Of a DNA stretch of 64,000 nucleotides, positions 1-15,000 are shown piece after piece (position 1 is the stretch's first letter; each line of letters opens with the position of its first letter). The DNA is from Oscarella lobularis (lineage: Eukaryota > Porifera > Homoscleromorpha > Homosclerophorida > Oscarellidae). The stretch is from the NCBI RefSeq assembly GCF_947507565.1, contig NC_089183.1, positions 310,001-374,000 on the forward strand. The letters run 5' to 3'. Below the pieces are notes generated by a model. The model had not been told where the DNA came from. It saw only the letters and a program-made list of their open reading frames with translations, and did no database searches. The translations under genes and the position numbers were made by a program.

Positions 1-3000
1 CTAATCTTTGATTCTTAGGGCCTAAATATAAAATTGAGGGCCTAATCTTTGATTCTTAGGGCGCAAATATTAAATTGAGGGACTAATCTTTGATTCTTAG
101 GGCCTAAATATTAAATTGAGGGCCTAATCTTTGATTCTTAGAGCCTAAATAAAAAATTGAGGGCCTAATCTTTAATTCTTAGGGCGCAAATATTAAATTG
201 AGAGACTAATCTTTGATTCTTAGGGCCTAAATATTAAATTGAGGGCCTAATCTTTGATTCTTAAAGCCTGAATAAAAAATTGAGGCCCTAATCTTTAATT
301 CTTAGGGCCTAAATATTAAATTGAGGGTCTAATCTTTAATTCTTAGTGCCTAAATATTAAATTGAGGGCCTAATCTTTGATTCTTAGGGCCTAAATATTA
401 CATTGAGGGCCTAATCTTTGATTCTTAGGGCCTCAATATTAAATCGAGGGCCTAATCTTTAATTCTTAGAGCCAAAATATTAAATTGAGGGCCTAATCTT
501 TAATTCTAAGGACCTAATTATTAAATTGAGGGTCCAATCTTTAATTCTAAGGGCCTAAATATTAAATTGAGGGCCTAATCTTTAATTCTTTAGGCCTAAA
601 TATTAATTTGAGGGTCTAATAATTGATTCTTAACGACTAAATATCAAATTGAGGGCCTACTCTTTAATTCTTTAAGCCTAAATTTTAATTTGAGGGCCTA
701 ATCTTTGATTCTTAGGGCCTAATTATTAAATTGAGGGCCTAATCTTTGATTCTTAGGGCCTAAATATTAAATTGAGGGCCTAGCCTTTAATTCTAAGGGC
801 CTAAATATTAAATTGAGGACCTAATCTTTGATTCTTAGGGCCTAAATATAAAATTGAGGGTCTAATCATTGATTCTTAGAGACTAAATATTAAATCGAGG
901 GCCTAATCTTTAATTCTAAGGGCCAAAATATTAAATTGAGGGCCTAATCTTTAATTCTAAGGACCTAAATATTAAATTGAGGGCCTAATCTTTGATTCTA
1001 AGGACCTAAATATTAAATTGAGGGCCTAATCTTTGATTCTAAGAACTTAAATATTAAATTGAGGGTCTAATCTTTAATTCTTAGGGCCTAAATATTAAAA
1101 TGAGGGCCTAATCTTTAATTTTAAAGACCTTAATATTAAATTGAGGGCCTAATCTTTGATTCTTAGAGCCTAAATAAAAAATTGAGGGCCTAATCTTTGA
1201 TTCTTAGGGCCTAAATATTAAATTGAGGGCCTAATCTTTGATTCTTAGGGCCTAAATATTAAATTGAGGGCCTAATCTTTGATTCTTAGGGCCTAAATAT
1301 TAAATTGAGGGCCTAATCTTTAATTCTAAGGACCTAAATATTAAATTGCGGGCCTAATCTTTGATTCTAAGGACCTAAATATTAAATTGAGGGCCTAATC
1401 TTTGATTCTAAGAACTTAAATATTAAATTGAGGGTCTAATCTTTAATTCTTAGGACCTAAATATTAAAATGAGGGCCTAATCTTTAATTTTAAAGACCTT
1501 AATATTAAATTGAGGGCCTAATCTTTGATTCTTAGGGACAAAATATAAAATAGAGGGCCTAATCTTTGATTCTTAAGGCCTAATTATTAAATTGAGGGCC
1601 TAATCTTTGATTCCAAGGACTTAAATATTAAATTGAGGGTCTAATCTTTGATTCTTAGGGCCTAAATATAAAATTGAGGGCCTAATCTTTGATTCTTAGG
1701 GCGCAAATATTAAATTGAGAGACTAATCTTTGATTCTTAGGGCCTAAATATTAAATTGAGGGCCTAATCTTTGATTCTTAGAGCCTAAATAAAAAATTGA
1801 GGGCCTAATCTTTAATTCTTAGGGCGCAAATATTAAATTGAGAGACTAATCTTTGATTCTTAGGGCCTAAATATTAAATTGAGGGCCTAATCTTTGATTC
1901 TTAAAGCCTGAATAAAAAATTGAGGCCCTAATCTTTAATTCTTAGGGCCTAAATATTAAATTGAGGGTCTAATCTTTAATTCTTAGTGCCTAAATATTAA
2001 ATTGAGGGCCTAATCTTTGATTCTTAGGGCCTAAATATTACATTGAGGGCCTAATCTTTGATTCTTAGGGCCTCAATATTAAATCGAGGGCCTAATCTTT
2101 AATTCTTAGAGCCAAAATATTAAATTGAGGGCCTAATCTTTAATTCTAAGGACCTAATTATTAAATTGAGGGTCCAATCTTTAATTCTAAGGGCCTAAAT
2201 ATTAAATTGAGGGCCTAATCTTTAATTCTTTAGGCCTAAATATTAATTTGAGGGTCTAATAATTGATTCTTAACGACTAAATATCAAATTGAGGGCCTAC
2301 TCTTTAATTCTTTAAGCCTAAATTTTAATTTGAGGGCCTAATCTTTGATTCTTAGGGCCTAATTATTAAATTGAGGGCCTAATCTTTGATTCTTAGGGCC
2401 TAAATATTAAATTGAGGGCCTAGCCTTTAATTCTAAGGGCCTAAATATTAAATTGAGGACCTAATCTTTGATTCTTAGGGCCTAAATATAAAATTGAGGG
2501 TCTAATCATTGATTCTTAGGGACTAAATATTAAATCGAGGGCCTAATCTTTAATTCTAAGGGCCAAAATATTAAATTGAGGGCCTAATCTTTAATTCTAA
2601 GGACCTAAATATTAAATTGAGGGCCTAATCTTTGATTCTAAGGACCTAAATATTAAATTGAGGGCCTAATCTTTGATTCTAAGAACTTAAATATTAAATT
2701 GAGGGTCTAATCTTTAATTCTTAGGGCCTAAATATTAAAATGAGGGCCTAATCTTTAATTTTAAAGACCTTAATATTAAATTGAGGGCCTAATCTTTGAT
2801 TCTTAGAGCCTAAATAAAAAATTGAGGGCCTAATCTTTAATTCTTAGGGCGCAAATATTAAATTGAGAGACTAATCTTTGATTCTTAGGGCCTAAATATT
2901 AAATTGAGGGCCTAATCTTTGATTCTTAAAGCCTGAATAAAAAATTGAGGCCCTAATCTTTAATTCTTAGGGCCTAAATATTAAATTGAGGGTCTAATCT

Positions 3001-6000
3001 TTAATTCTTAGTGCCTAAATATTAAATTGAGGGCCTAATCTTTGATTCTTAGGGCCTAAATATTACATTGAGGGCCTAATCTTTGATTCTTAGGGCCTCA
3101 ATATTAAATCGAGGGCCTAATCTTTAATTCTTAGAGCCAAAATATTAAATTGAGGGCCTAATCTTTAATTCTAAGGACCTAATTATTAAATTGAGGGTCC
3201 AATCTTTAATTCTAAGGGCCTAAATATTAAATTGAGGGCCTAATCTTTAATTCTTTAGGCCTAAATATTAATTTGAGGGTCTAATAATTGATTCTTAACG
3301 ACTAAATATCAAATTGAGGGCCTACTCTTTAATTCTTTAAGCCTAAATTTTAATTTGAGGGCCTAATCTTTGATTCTTAGGGCCTAATTATTAAATTGAG
3401 GGCCTAATCTTTGATTCTTAGGGCCTAAATATTAAATTGAGGGCCTAGCCTTTAATTCTAAGGGCCTAAATATTAAATTGAGGACCTAATCTTTGATTCT
3501 TAGGGCCTAAATATAAAATTGAGGGTCTAATCATTGATTCTTAGGGACTAAATATTAAATCGAGGGCCTAATCTTTAATTCTAAGGGCCAAAATATTAAA
3601 TTGAGGGCCTAATCTTTAATTCTAAGGACCTGAATATTAAATTGAGGGCCTAATCTTTGATTCTAAGGACCTAAATATTAAATTGAGGGCCTAATCTTTG
3701 ATTCTAAGAACTTAAATATTAAATTGAGGGTCTAATCTTTAATTCTTAGGGCCTAAATATTAAAATGAGGGCCTAATCTTTAATTTTAAAGACCTTAATA
3801 TTAAATTGAGGGCCTAATCTTTGATTCTTAGAGCCTAAATATTAAATTGAGGGCCTAATCTTTGATTCTTAGGGCCTAAATATTACATTGAGGGCCTAAT
3901 CTTTGATTCTTAGGGCCTCAATATTAAATCGAGGGCCTAATCTTTAATTCTTAGAGCCAAAATATTAAATTGAGGGCCTAATCTTTGATTCTTAGGGCCT
4001 AAATATAAAATTGAGGGCCTAATCTTTGATTCTTAGGGCCTAAATATAAAATTGAGGTCCTAATCTTTAATTCTTAGAGCCTAAATATTAAATTGAGGGC
4101 CTAACCTTTAATTCTAAGGACCTAAATATTAAATTGAGGGCCTAATCATTGATTCTTAAAGCCTAAATAAAAAATTGAAGGCCTAATCTTTAATTCTTAG
4201 GGCCTAATTATTAAATTGAGGGCCTAATGTTTGATTCTTAGGGCCTAAATATAAAATTGAGGGCCTAATCTTTAATTCTAAGTTCCTAAATATTAAATTG
4301 AGGGCCTAATCTTTAATTCTAAGGACCTAAATATTAAATTGAGGGTGTAATCTTTAATTCTTAGGGCCTAAATATTAAATTGAGGGCCTAATCTTTGATT
4401 CTTAGGGCCTAAATATTAAATTGAGGGCCTAATCTTTGATTCTTAGGGACTAAATATTAAATTGAGGGCCTAATCTTTAATTCTTAGGGCCTAAATATTA
4501 CATTGAGGGCCTAATCTTTGATTCTTAGGGCCTAAATAAAAAATTGAGGGCCTAATCTTTAATTCTTAGGGCGTAAATATTAAATTGAGAGACTAATCTT
4601 TGATTCTTAGGGCCTAAATATTAAATTGAGGGCCTAATCTTTGATTCTTAGGGCCTAAATATTAAATTGAGGGCCTAATCTTTGATTCTTAGGGCCTAAA
4701 TATTAAATTGAGGGCCTAATCTTTAATTCTAAGGACCTAAATATTAAATTGCGGGCCTAATCTTTGATTCTAAGGACCTAAATATTAAATTGAGGGCCTA
4801 ATCTTTGATTCTAAGAACTTAAATATTAAATTGAGGGTCTAATCTTTAATTCTTAGGGCCTAAATATTAAAATGAGGGCCTAATCTTTAATTTTAAAGAC
4901 CTTAATATTAAATTGAGGGCCTAATCTTTGATTCTTAGGGACAAAATATAAAATAGAGGGCCTAATCTTTGATTCTTAAGGCCTAATTATTAAATTGAGG
5001 GCCTAATCTTTGATTCCAAGGACTTAAATATTAAATTGAGGGTCTAATCTTTGATTCTTAGGGCCTAAATATAAAATTGAGGGCCTAATCTTTGATTCTT
5101 AGGGCGCAAATATTAAATTGAGAGACTAATCTTTGATTCTTAGGGCCTAAATATTAAATTGAGGGCCTAATCTTTGATTCTTAGAGCCTAAATAAAAAAT
5201 TGAGGGCCTAATCTTTAATTCTTAGGGCGCAAATATTAAATTGAGAGACTAATCTTTGATTCTTAGGGCCTAAATATTAAATTGAGGGCCTAATCTTTGA
5301 TTCTTAGAGCCTGAATAAAAAATTGAGGCCCTAATCTTTAATTCTTAGGGCCTAAATATTAAATTGAGGGTCTAATCTTTAATTCTTAGTGCCTAAATAT
5401 TAAATTGAGGGCCTAATCTTTGATTCTTAGGGCCTCAATATTAAATCGAGGGCCTAATCTTTAATTCTTAGAGCCAAAATATTAAATTGAGGGCCTAATC
5501 TTTAATTCTAAGGACCTAATTATTAAATTGAGGGTCCAATCTTTAATTCTAAGGGCCTAAATATTAAATTGAGGGCCTAATCTTTAATTCTTTAGGCCTA
5601 AATATTAATTTGAGGGTCTAATAATTGATTCTTAACGACTAAATATCAAATTGAGGGCCTACTCTTTAATTCTTTAAGCCTAAATTTTAATTTGAGGGCC
5701 TAATCTTTGATTCTTAGGGCCTAATTATTAAATTAAGGGCCTAATCTTTGATTCTTAGGGCCTAAATATTAAATTGAGGGCCTAGCCTTTAATTCTAAGG
5801 GCCTAAATATTAAATTGAGGACCTAATCTTTGATTCTTAGGGCCTAAATATAAAATTGAGGGTCTAATCATTGATTCTTAGGGACTAAATATCAAATTGA
5901 GAGCCTAATCTTTAATTCTTTAGGCCTAAATTTTAATTTGAGGGCCTAATCTTTGATTCTTAAGGCCTAAATAAAAAATTGAGGGGCTAATCCTTAATTC

Positions 6001-9000
6001 TTAGGGCCTAAATATTAAATTGAGAGACTAATCTTTGATTCTTAGGGCCTAAATATTAAATTGAGGGCCTAATCTTTGATTCTTAGGGCCTAAATATTAA
6101 ATCGAGGGCCTAATCTTTAATTCTAAGGGCCAAAATATTAAATTGAGGGCCTAATCTTTAATTCTAAGGACCTAAATATTAAATTGCGGGCCTAATCTTT
6201 GATTCTAAGGACCTAAATATTAAATTGAGGGCCTAATCTTTGATTCTAAGAACTTAAATATTAAATTGAGGGTCTAATCTTTAATTCTTAGGGCCTAAAT
6301 ATTAAAATGAGGGCCTAATCTTTAATTTTAAAGACCTTAATATTAAATTGAGGGCCTAATCTTTGATTCTTAGAGCCTAAATATTAAATTGAGGGCCTAA
6401 TCTTTGATTCTTAGGGCCTAAATATTACATTGAGGGCCTAATCTTTGATTCTTAGGGCCTCAATATTAAATCGAGGGCCTAATCTTTAATTCTTAGAGCC
6501 AAAATATTAAATTGAGGGCCTAATCTTTGATTCTTAGGGCCTAAATATAAAATTGAGGGCCTAATCTTTGATTCTTAGGGCCTAAATATAAAATTGAGGT
6601 CCTAATCTTTAATTCTTAGAGCCTAAATATTAAATTGAGGGCCTAACCTTTAATTCTAAGGACCTAAATATTAAATTGAGGGCCTAATCATTGATTCTTA
6701 AAGCCTAAATAAAAAATTGAAGGCCTAATCTTTAATTCTTAGGGCCTAATTATTAAATTGAGGGCCTAATGTTTGATTCTTAGAGCCTAAATATAAAATT
6801 GAGGGCCTAATCTTTAATTCTAAGTTCCTAAATATTAAATTGAGGGCCTAATCTTTAATTCTAAGGACCTAAATATTAAATTGAGGGTGTAATCTTTAAT
6901 TCTTAGGGCCTAAATATTAAATTGAGGGCCTAATCTTTGATTCTTAGGGCCTAAATATTAAATTGAGGGCCTAATCTTTGATTCTTAGGGACTAAATATT
7001 AAATTGAGGGCCTAATCTTTAATTCTTAGGGCCTAAATATTACATTGAGGGCCTAATCTTTAATTCTTTAGGCCTAAATATTAATTTGAGGGCCTAATCG
7101 ATGATTCTTATGGCCTAATTATTAAATTGAGGGCCTAATCTTTGATTCTTAGGACCTAAATATTAAATTGAGGGCCTAATCTTTGATTCTTAGGGCCTAA
7201 ATATTAAATAGAGGGCCTAATCTTTGATTCTTAGGGCCTAAGTATAAAATTGAGAGCCTAATCTTTAATTCTTAGAGCCAAAATATTAAATTGAGGGCCT
7301 AATCTTTAATTCTAAGGACCTAATTATTAAATTGAGGGTCTAATCTTTAATTCTTAGGGCCTAAATATTAAATTCAGGGCCTAATCTTTAATTCCTTAGG
7401 CCTAAATATTAATTTGAGGGTCTAATAATTGATTCTTAGGGACTAAATATCAAATTGAGGGCCTACTCTTTAATTCTTTAGGTCTAAATTTTAATTTGAG
7501 GGCCTAATCTTTGATTCTTAGGGCCTAATTATTAAATTGAGGGCCTAATCTTTGATTCTTAGGGCCTAAATATTAAATTGAGGGCCTAGTCTTTAATTCT
7601 AAGGGCCTAAATATTAAATTGAGGACCTAATCTTATATTCTTAGGGCCTAAATAAAAAATTGAGGGCCTAATCTTTAATTCTTAGGGCCTAAATATTAAA
7701 TTGAGGGCCTAATCTTTAATTCTTAGAGCCTAAATATTAAATTGAGGGCCTAACCTTTAATTCTAAGGACCTAAATATTAAATTGTGGGCCTAATCATTG
7801 ATTCTTAGGGCCTAAATAAAAAATTGAAGGCCTAATCTTTAATTCTTAGGGCCTAAATATTAAATTGAGGGCCTAATCTTTGATGCTTAAAGCCTAAATA
7901 TTAAATAGAGGGCCTAATCTTTAATTCTAAGGGCCAAAATATTAAATTGAGGGCCTAATCTTTAATTCTTAGAGCCTAAATATTAAATTGAGGGCCTAAT
8001 CTTTAATTCTAAGAACATAAATATTAAATTGAGGGTCTAATCTTTAATTCTTAGGGCCTAAATATTAAATTGAGGGCCTAATCTTTAATTCTTAGGGCCT
8101 AAATATTAAATTGAGGGCCTAATCTTTGATTCTTAGGGACTAAATATCAAATTGAGGGCCTAATCTTTAATTCTTTAGGCCTAAATATTAATTTTAGGGC
8201 CTAATCTTTGATTCTTAGGGCCTAATTATTAAATTGAGGGCCTAATGTTTGATTCTTAGAGCCTAAATATAAAATTCAGGGCCTAATCTTTAATTCTTAG
8301 GACCTAAATATTAAATTGAGGACCTAATCTTTGATGCTTAAAGCCTAAATATTAAATCGAGGGCCTAATCTTTAATTCTAAGTTCCTAAATATTAAAATG
8401 AGGACCTAATCTTTAATTCTAAGGACCTAAATATTAAATTGAGGGTGTAATCTTTAATTCTAAGAACCTAAATATTAAATTGAGGGCCTAATCTTTAATT
8501 CTAAGAACCTAAATATTAAATTGAGGGCCTAATCTTTAATTCTTAGGGCCTAAATATTAAATTGAGGGCCTAATCTTTAATTCTAAGGACCTAAATATTA
8601 AATTGAGGGTGTAATCTTTGATTCTTAGGGCCTCAATATTAAATCGAGGGCCTAATCTTTAATTCTTAGAGCCAAAATATTAAATTGAGGGCCTAATCTT
8701 TAATTCTAAGGACCTAATTATTAAATTGAGGGTCCAATCTTTAATTCTAAGGGCCTAAATATTAAATTGAGGGCCTAATCTTTAATTCTTTAGGCCTAAA
8801 TATTAATTTGAGGGTCTAATAATTGATTCTTAACGACTAAATATCAAATTGAGGGCCTACTCTTTAATTCTTTAGGCCTAAATTTTAATTTGAGGGCCTA
8901 ATCTTTGATTCTTAGGGCCTAATTAATAAATTGAGGGCCTAATCTTTGATTCTTAGGGCCTAAATATTAAATTGAGGGCCTAGCCTTTAATTCTAAGGGC

Positions 9001-12000
9001 CTAAATATTAAATTGAGGACCTAATCTTTGATTCTTAGGGCCTAAATATAAAATTGAGGGTCTAATCATTGATTCTTAGGGACTAAATATCAAATTGAGA
9101 GCCTAATCTTTAATTCTTTAGGCCTAAATTTTAATTTGAGGGCCTAATCTTTGATTCTTAGGGCCTAATTATTAAATTGAGGGCCTAATCTTTGATTCTT
9201 AAGACCTAAATAAAAAATTGAGGGGCTAATCCTTAATTCTTAGGGCCTAAATATTAAATTGAGAGACTAATCTTTGATTCTTAGGGCCTAAATATTAAAT
9301 TGAGGGCCTAATCTTTGATTCTTAGGGCCTAAATATTAAATCGAGGGCCTAATCTTTAATTCTAAGGGCCAAAATATTAAATTGAGGGCCTAATCTTTAA
9401 TTCTAAGGACCTAAATATTAAATTGCGGGCCTAATCTTTGATTCTAAGGACCTAAATATTAAATTGAGGGCCTAATCTTTGATTCTAAGAACTTAAATAT
9501 TAAATTGAGGGTCTAATCTTTAATTCTTAGGGCCTAAATATTAAAATGAGGGCCTAATCTTTAATTTTAAAGACCTTAATATTAAATTGAGGGCCTAATC
9601 TTTGATTCTTAGAGCCTAAATATTAAATTGAGGGCCTAATCTTTGATTCTTAGGGCCTAAATATTACATTGAGGGCCTAATCTTTGATTCTTAGGGCCTC
9701 AATATTAAATCGAGGGCCTAATCTTTAATTCTTAGAGCCAAAATATTAAATTGAGGGCCTAATCTTTGATTCTTAGGGCCTAAATATAAAATTGAGGGCC
9801 TAATCTTTGATTCTTAGAGCCTAAATATAAAATTGAGGTCTTAATCTTTAATTCTTAGAGCCTAAATATTAAATTGAGGGCCTAACCTTTAATTCTAAGG
9901 ACCTAAATATTAAATTGAGGGCCTAATCATTGATTCTTAAAGCCTAAATAAAAAATTGAAGGCCTAATCTTTAATTCTTAGGGCCTAATTATTAAATTGA
10001 GGGCCTAATGTTTGATTCTTAGGGCCTAAATATAAAATTGAGGGCCTAATCTTTAATTCTAAGTTCCTAAATATTAAATTGAGGGCCTAATCTTTAATTC
10101 TAAGGACCTAAATATTAAATTGAGGGTGTAATCTTTAATTCTTAGGGCCTAAATATTAAATTGAGGGCCTAATCTTTGATTCTTAGGGCCTAAATATTAA
10201 ATTGAGGGCCTAATCTTTGATTCTTAGGGACTAAATATTAAATTGAGGGCCTAATCTTTAATTCTTTAGGCCTAAATATTAATTTGAGGGCCTAATCGAT
10301 GATTCTTATGGCCTAATTATTAAATAGAGGGCCTAATCTTTGATTCTTAGGGCCTAAGTATAAAATTGAGGGCCTAATCTTTAATTCTTAGAGCCAAAAT
10401 ATTAAATTGAGGGCCTAATCTTTAATTCTAAGGACCTAATTATTAAATTGAGGGTCTAATCTTTAATTCTTAGGGCCTAAATATTAAATTCAGGGCCTAA
10501 TCTTTAATTCTTTAGGCCTAAATATTAATTTGAGGGTCTAATAATTGATTCTTAGGGACTAAATATCAAATTGAGGGCCTACTCTTTAATTCTTTAGGTC
10601 TAAATTTTAATTTGAGGGCCTAATCTTTGATTCTTAGGGCCTAATTATTAAATTGAGGGCCTAATCTTTGATTCTTAGGGCCTAAATATTAAATTGAGGG
10701 CCTAGTCTTTAATTCTAAGGGCCTAAATATTAAATTGAGGACCTAATCTTATATTCTTAGGGCCTAAATAAAAAATTGAGGGCCTAATCTTTAATTCTTA
10801 GGGCCTAAATATTAAATTGAGGGCCTAATCTTTAATTCTTAGAGCCTAAATATTAAATTGAGGGCCTAACCTTTAATTCTAAGGACCTAAATATTAAATT
10901 GTGGGCCTAATCATTGATTCTTAGGGCCTAAATAAAAAATTGAAGGCCTAATCTTTAATTCTTAGGGCCTAAATATTAAATTGAGGGCCTAATCTTTGAT
11001 GCTTAAAGCCTAAATATTAAATAGAGGGCCTAATCTTTAATTCTAAGGGCCAAAATATTAAATTGAGGGCCTAATCTTTAATTCTTAGAGCCTAAATATT
11101 AAATTGAGGGCCTAATCTTTAATTCTAAGAACATAAATATTAAATTGAGGGTCTAATCTTTAATTCTTAGGGCCTAAATATTAAATTGAGGGCCTAATCT
11201 TTAATTCTTAGGGCCTAAATATTAAATTGAGGGCCTAATCTTTGATTCTTAGGGACTAAATATCAAATTGAGGGCCTAATCTTTAATTCTTTAGGCCTAA
11301 ATATTAATTTTAGGGCCTAATCTTTGATTCTTAGGGCCTAATTATTAAATTGAGGGCCTAATGTTTGATTCTTAGAGCCTAAATATAAAATTCAGGGCCT
11401 AATCTTTAATTCTTAGGACCTAAATATTAAATTGAGGACCTAATCTTTGATGCTTAAAGCCTAAATATTAAATCGAGGGCCTAATCTTTAATTCTAAGTT
11501 CCTAAATATTAAAATGAGGACCTAATCTTTAATTCTAAGGACCTAAATATTAAATTGAGGGTGTAATCTTTAATTCTAAGAACCTAAATATTAAATTGAG
11601 GGCCTAATCTTTAATTCTAAGAACCTAAATATTAAATTGAGGGCCTAATCTTTAATTCTTAGGGCCTAAATATTAAATTGAGGGCCTAATCTTTAATTCT
11701 AAGGACCTAAATATTAAATTGAGGGTGTAATCTTTGATTCTTAGGGCCTCAATATTAAATCGAGGGCCTAATCTTTAATTCTTAGAGCCAAAATATTAAA
11801 TTGAGGGCCTAATCTTTAATTCTAAGGACCTAATTATTAAATTGAGGGTCCAATCTTTAATTCTAAGGGCCTAAATATTAAATTGAGGGCCTAATCTTTA
11901 ATTCTTTAGGCCTAAATATTAATTTGAGGGTCTAATAATTGATTCTTAACGACTAAATATCAAATTGAGGGCCTACTCTTTAATTCTTTAGGCCTAAATT

Positions 12001-15000
12001 TTAATTTGAGGGCCTAATCTTTGATTCTTAGGGCCTAATTATTAAATTGAGGGCCTAATCTTTGATTCTTAGGGCCTAAATATTAAATTGAGGGCCTAGC
12101 CTTTAATTCTAAGGGCCTAAATATTAAAATGAGGACCTAATCTTTAATTCTAAGGACCTAAATATTAAATTGAGGGTGTAATCTTTAATTCTAAGAACCT
12201 AAATATTAAATTGAGGGCCTAATCTTTAATTCTAAGAACCTAAATATTAAATTGAGGGCCTAATCTTTAATTCTTAGGGCCTAAATATTAAATTGAGGGC
12301 CTAATCTTTAATTCTAAGGACCTAAATATTAAATTGAGGGTGTAATCTTTGATTCTTAGGGCCTCAATATTAAATCGAGGGCCTAATCTTTAATTCTTAG
12401 AGCCAAAATATTAAATTGAGGGCCTAATCTTTAATTCTAAGGACCTAAATATTAAATTGAGGGTGTAATCTTTAATTCTTAGGGCCTAAATATTAAATTG
12501 AGGGTCTAATCATTGATTCTTAGGGACTAAATATTAAATCGAGGGCCTAATCTTTAATTCTAAGGGCCAAAATATTAAATTGAGGGCCTAATCTTTAATT
12601 CTAAGGACCTGAATATTAAATTGAGGGCCTAATCTTTGATTCTAAGGACCTAAATATTAAATTGAGGGCCTAATCTTTGATTCTAAGAACTTAAATATTA
12701 AATTGAGGGTCTAATCTTTAATTCTTAGGGCCTAAATATTAAAATGAGGGCCTAATCTTTAATTTTAAAGACCTTAATATTAAATTGAGGGCCTAATCTT
12801 TGATTCTTAGAGCCTAAATATTAAATTGAGGGCCTAATCTTTGATTCTTAGGGCCTAAATATTACATTGAGGGCCTAATCTTTGATTCTTAGGGCCTCAA
12901 TATTAAATCGAGGGCCTAATCTTTAATTCTTAGAGCCAAAATATTAAATTGAGGGCCTAATCTTTGATTCTTAGGGCCTAAATATAAAATTGAGGGCCTA
13001 ATCTTTGATTCTTAGGGCCTAAATATAAAATTGAGGTCCTAATCTTTAATTCTTAGAGCCTAAATATTAAATTGAGGGCCTAACCTTTAATTCTAAGGAC
13101 CTAAATATTAAATTGAGGGCCTAATCATTGATTCTTAAAGCCTAAATAAAAAATTGAAGGCCTAATCTTTAATTCTTAGAGCCTAATTATTAAATTGAGG
13201 GCCTAATGTTTTATTCTTAGGGCCTAAATATAAAATTGAGGGCCTAATCTTTAATTCTAAGTTCCTAAATATTAAATTGAGGGCCTAATCTTTAATTCTA
13301 AGGACCTAAATATTAAATTGAGGGTGTAATCTTTAATTCTTAGGGCCTAAATATTAAATTGAGGGCCTAATCTTTGATTCTTAGGGCCTAAATATTAAAT
13401 TGAGGGCCTAATCTTTGATTCTTAGGGACTAAATATTAAATTGAGGGCCTAATCTTTAATTCTTAGGGCCTAAATATTACATTGAGGGCCTAATCTTTGA
13501 TTCTTAGGGCCTAATTATTAAATTGAGGGCCTAACCTTTAATTCTAAGGACCTAAATATTAAATTGAGGGCCTAATAATTGATTCTTAGGGCCTAAATAA
13601 AAAATTGAAGGCCTAATCTTTAATTCTTAGGGCCTAATTATTAAATTGAGGGCCTAATGTTTGATTCTTAGGGCCTAAATATAAAATTGAGGGCCTAATC
13701 TTTAATTCTTAGGACCTAAATATTAAATTGAGGACCTAATCTTTGATGCTTAAAGCCTAAATATTAAATCGAGGGCCTAATTTTTAATTCTAAGTTCCTA
13801 AATATTAAATTGAGGGCCTAATCTTTAATTCTAAGGACCTAAATATTAAATTGAGGGTGTAATCTTTAATTCTTAGGGCCTAAATATTAAATTGAGGGCC
13901 TAATCTTTGATTCTTAGGGCCTAAATATTAAATTGAGGGCCTAATCTTTGATTCTTAGGGACTAAATATTAAATTGAGGGCCTAATCTTTAATTCTTAGG
14001 ACCTAAATATTAAATTGAGAGACTAATCTTTGATTCTTAGGGCCTAAATATTAAATTGAGGGCCTAATCTTTGATTCTTAGGGCCTAAATATTAAATTGA
14101 GGGCCTAATCTTTAATTCTTAGGACCTAAATATTAAATTGAGAGACTAATCTTTGATTCTTAGGGCCTAAATATTAAATTGAGGGCCTAATCTTTGATTC
14201 TTAGGGCCTAAATATTAAATCGAGGGCCTAATCTTTAATTCTAAGGGCCAAAATATTAAATTGAGGGCCTAATCTTTAATTCTTAGGGCCTAAATATAAA
14301 ATTGAGGGCATAATCTTTAATTCTTAGGGCGTAAATTTTAAATTGAGGGTCTAATCTTTGACGCTTAAAGCCTAAATATTAAATCGAGGGCCTAATCTTT
14401 AATTCTAAGGGCCTAAATATTAAATTGAGGGCCTAATCGTTAATTCTAAGGAAATAAATATTAAATTGAGGGCCTAATCTTTGATTCTTAGGGACTAAAT
14501 ATCAAATTGAGGGCCTAATCTTTAATTCTTTAGGCCTAAATATTAATTTGAGGGCCTAATCGATGATTCTTATGGCCTAATTATTAAATTGAGGGCCTAA
14601 TCTTTGATTCTTAGGGCCTAAATATTAAATTGAGGGCCTAATCTTTGATTCTTAGGGCCTAAATATTAAATAGAGGGCCTAATCTTTGATTCTTAGGGCC
14701 TAAGTATAAAATTGAGGGCCTAATCTTTAATTCTTAGAGCCAAAATATTAAATTGAGGGCCTAATCTTTAATTCTAAGGACCTAATTATTAAATTGAGGG
14801 TCTAATCTTTAATTCTTAGGGCCTAAATATTAAATTCAGGGCCTAATCTTTAATTCTTTAGGCCTAAATATTAATTTGAGGGTCTAATAATTGATTCTTA
14901 GGGACTAAATATCAAATTGAGGGCCTACTCTTTAATTCTTTAGGTCTAAATTTTAATTTGAGGGCCTAATCTTTGATTCTTAGGGCCTAATTATTAAATT

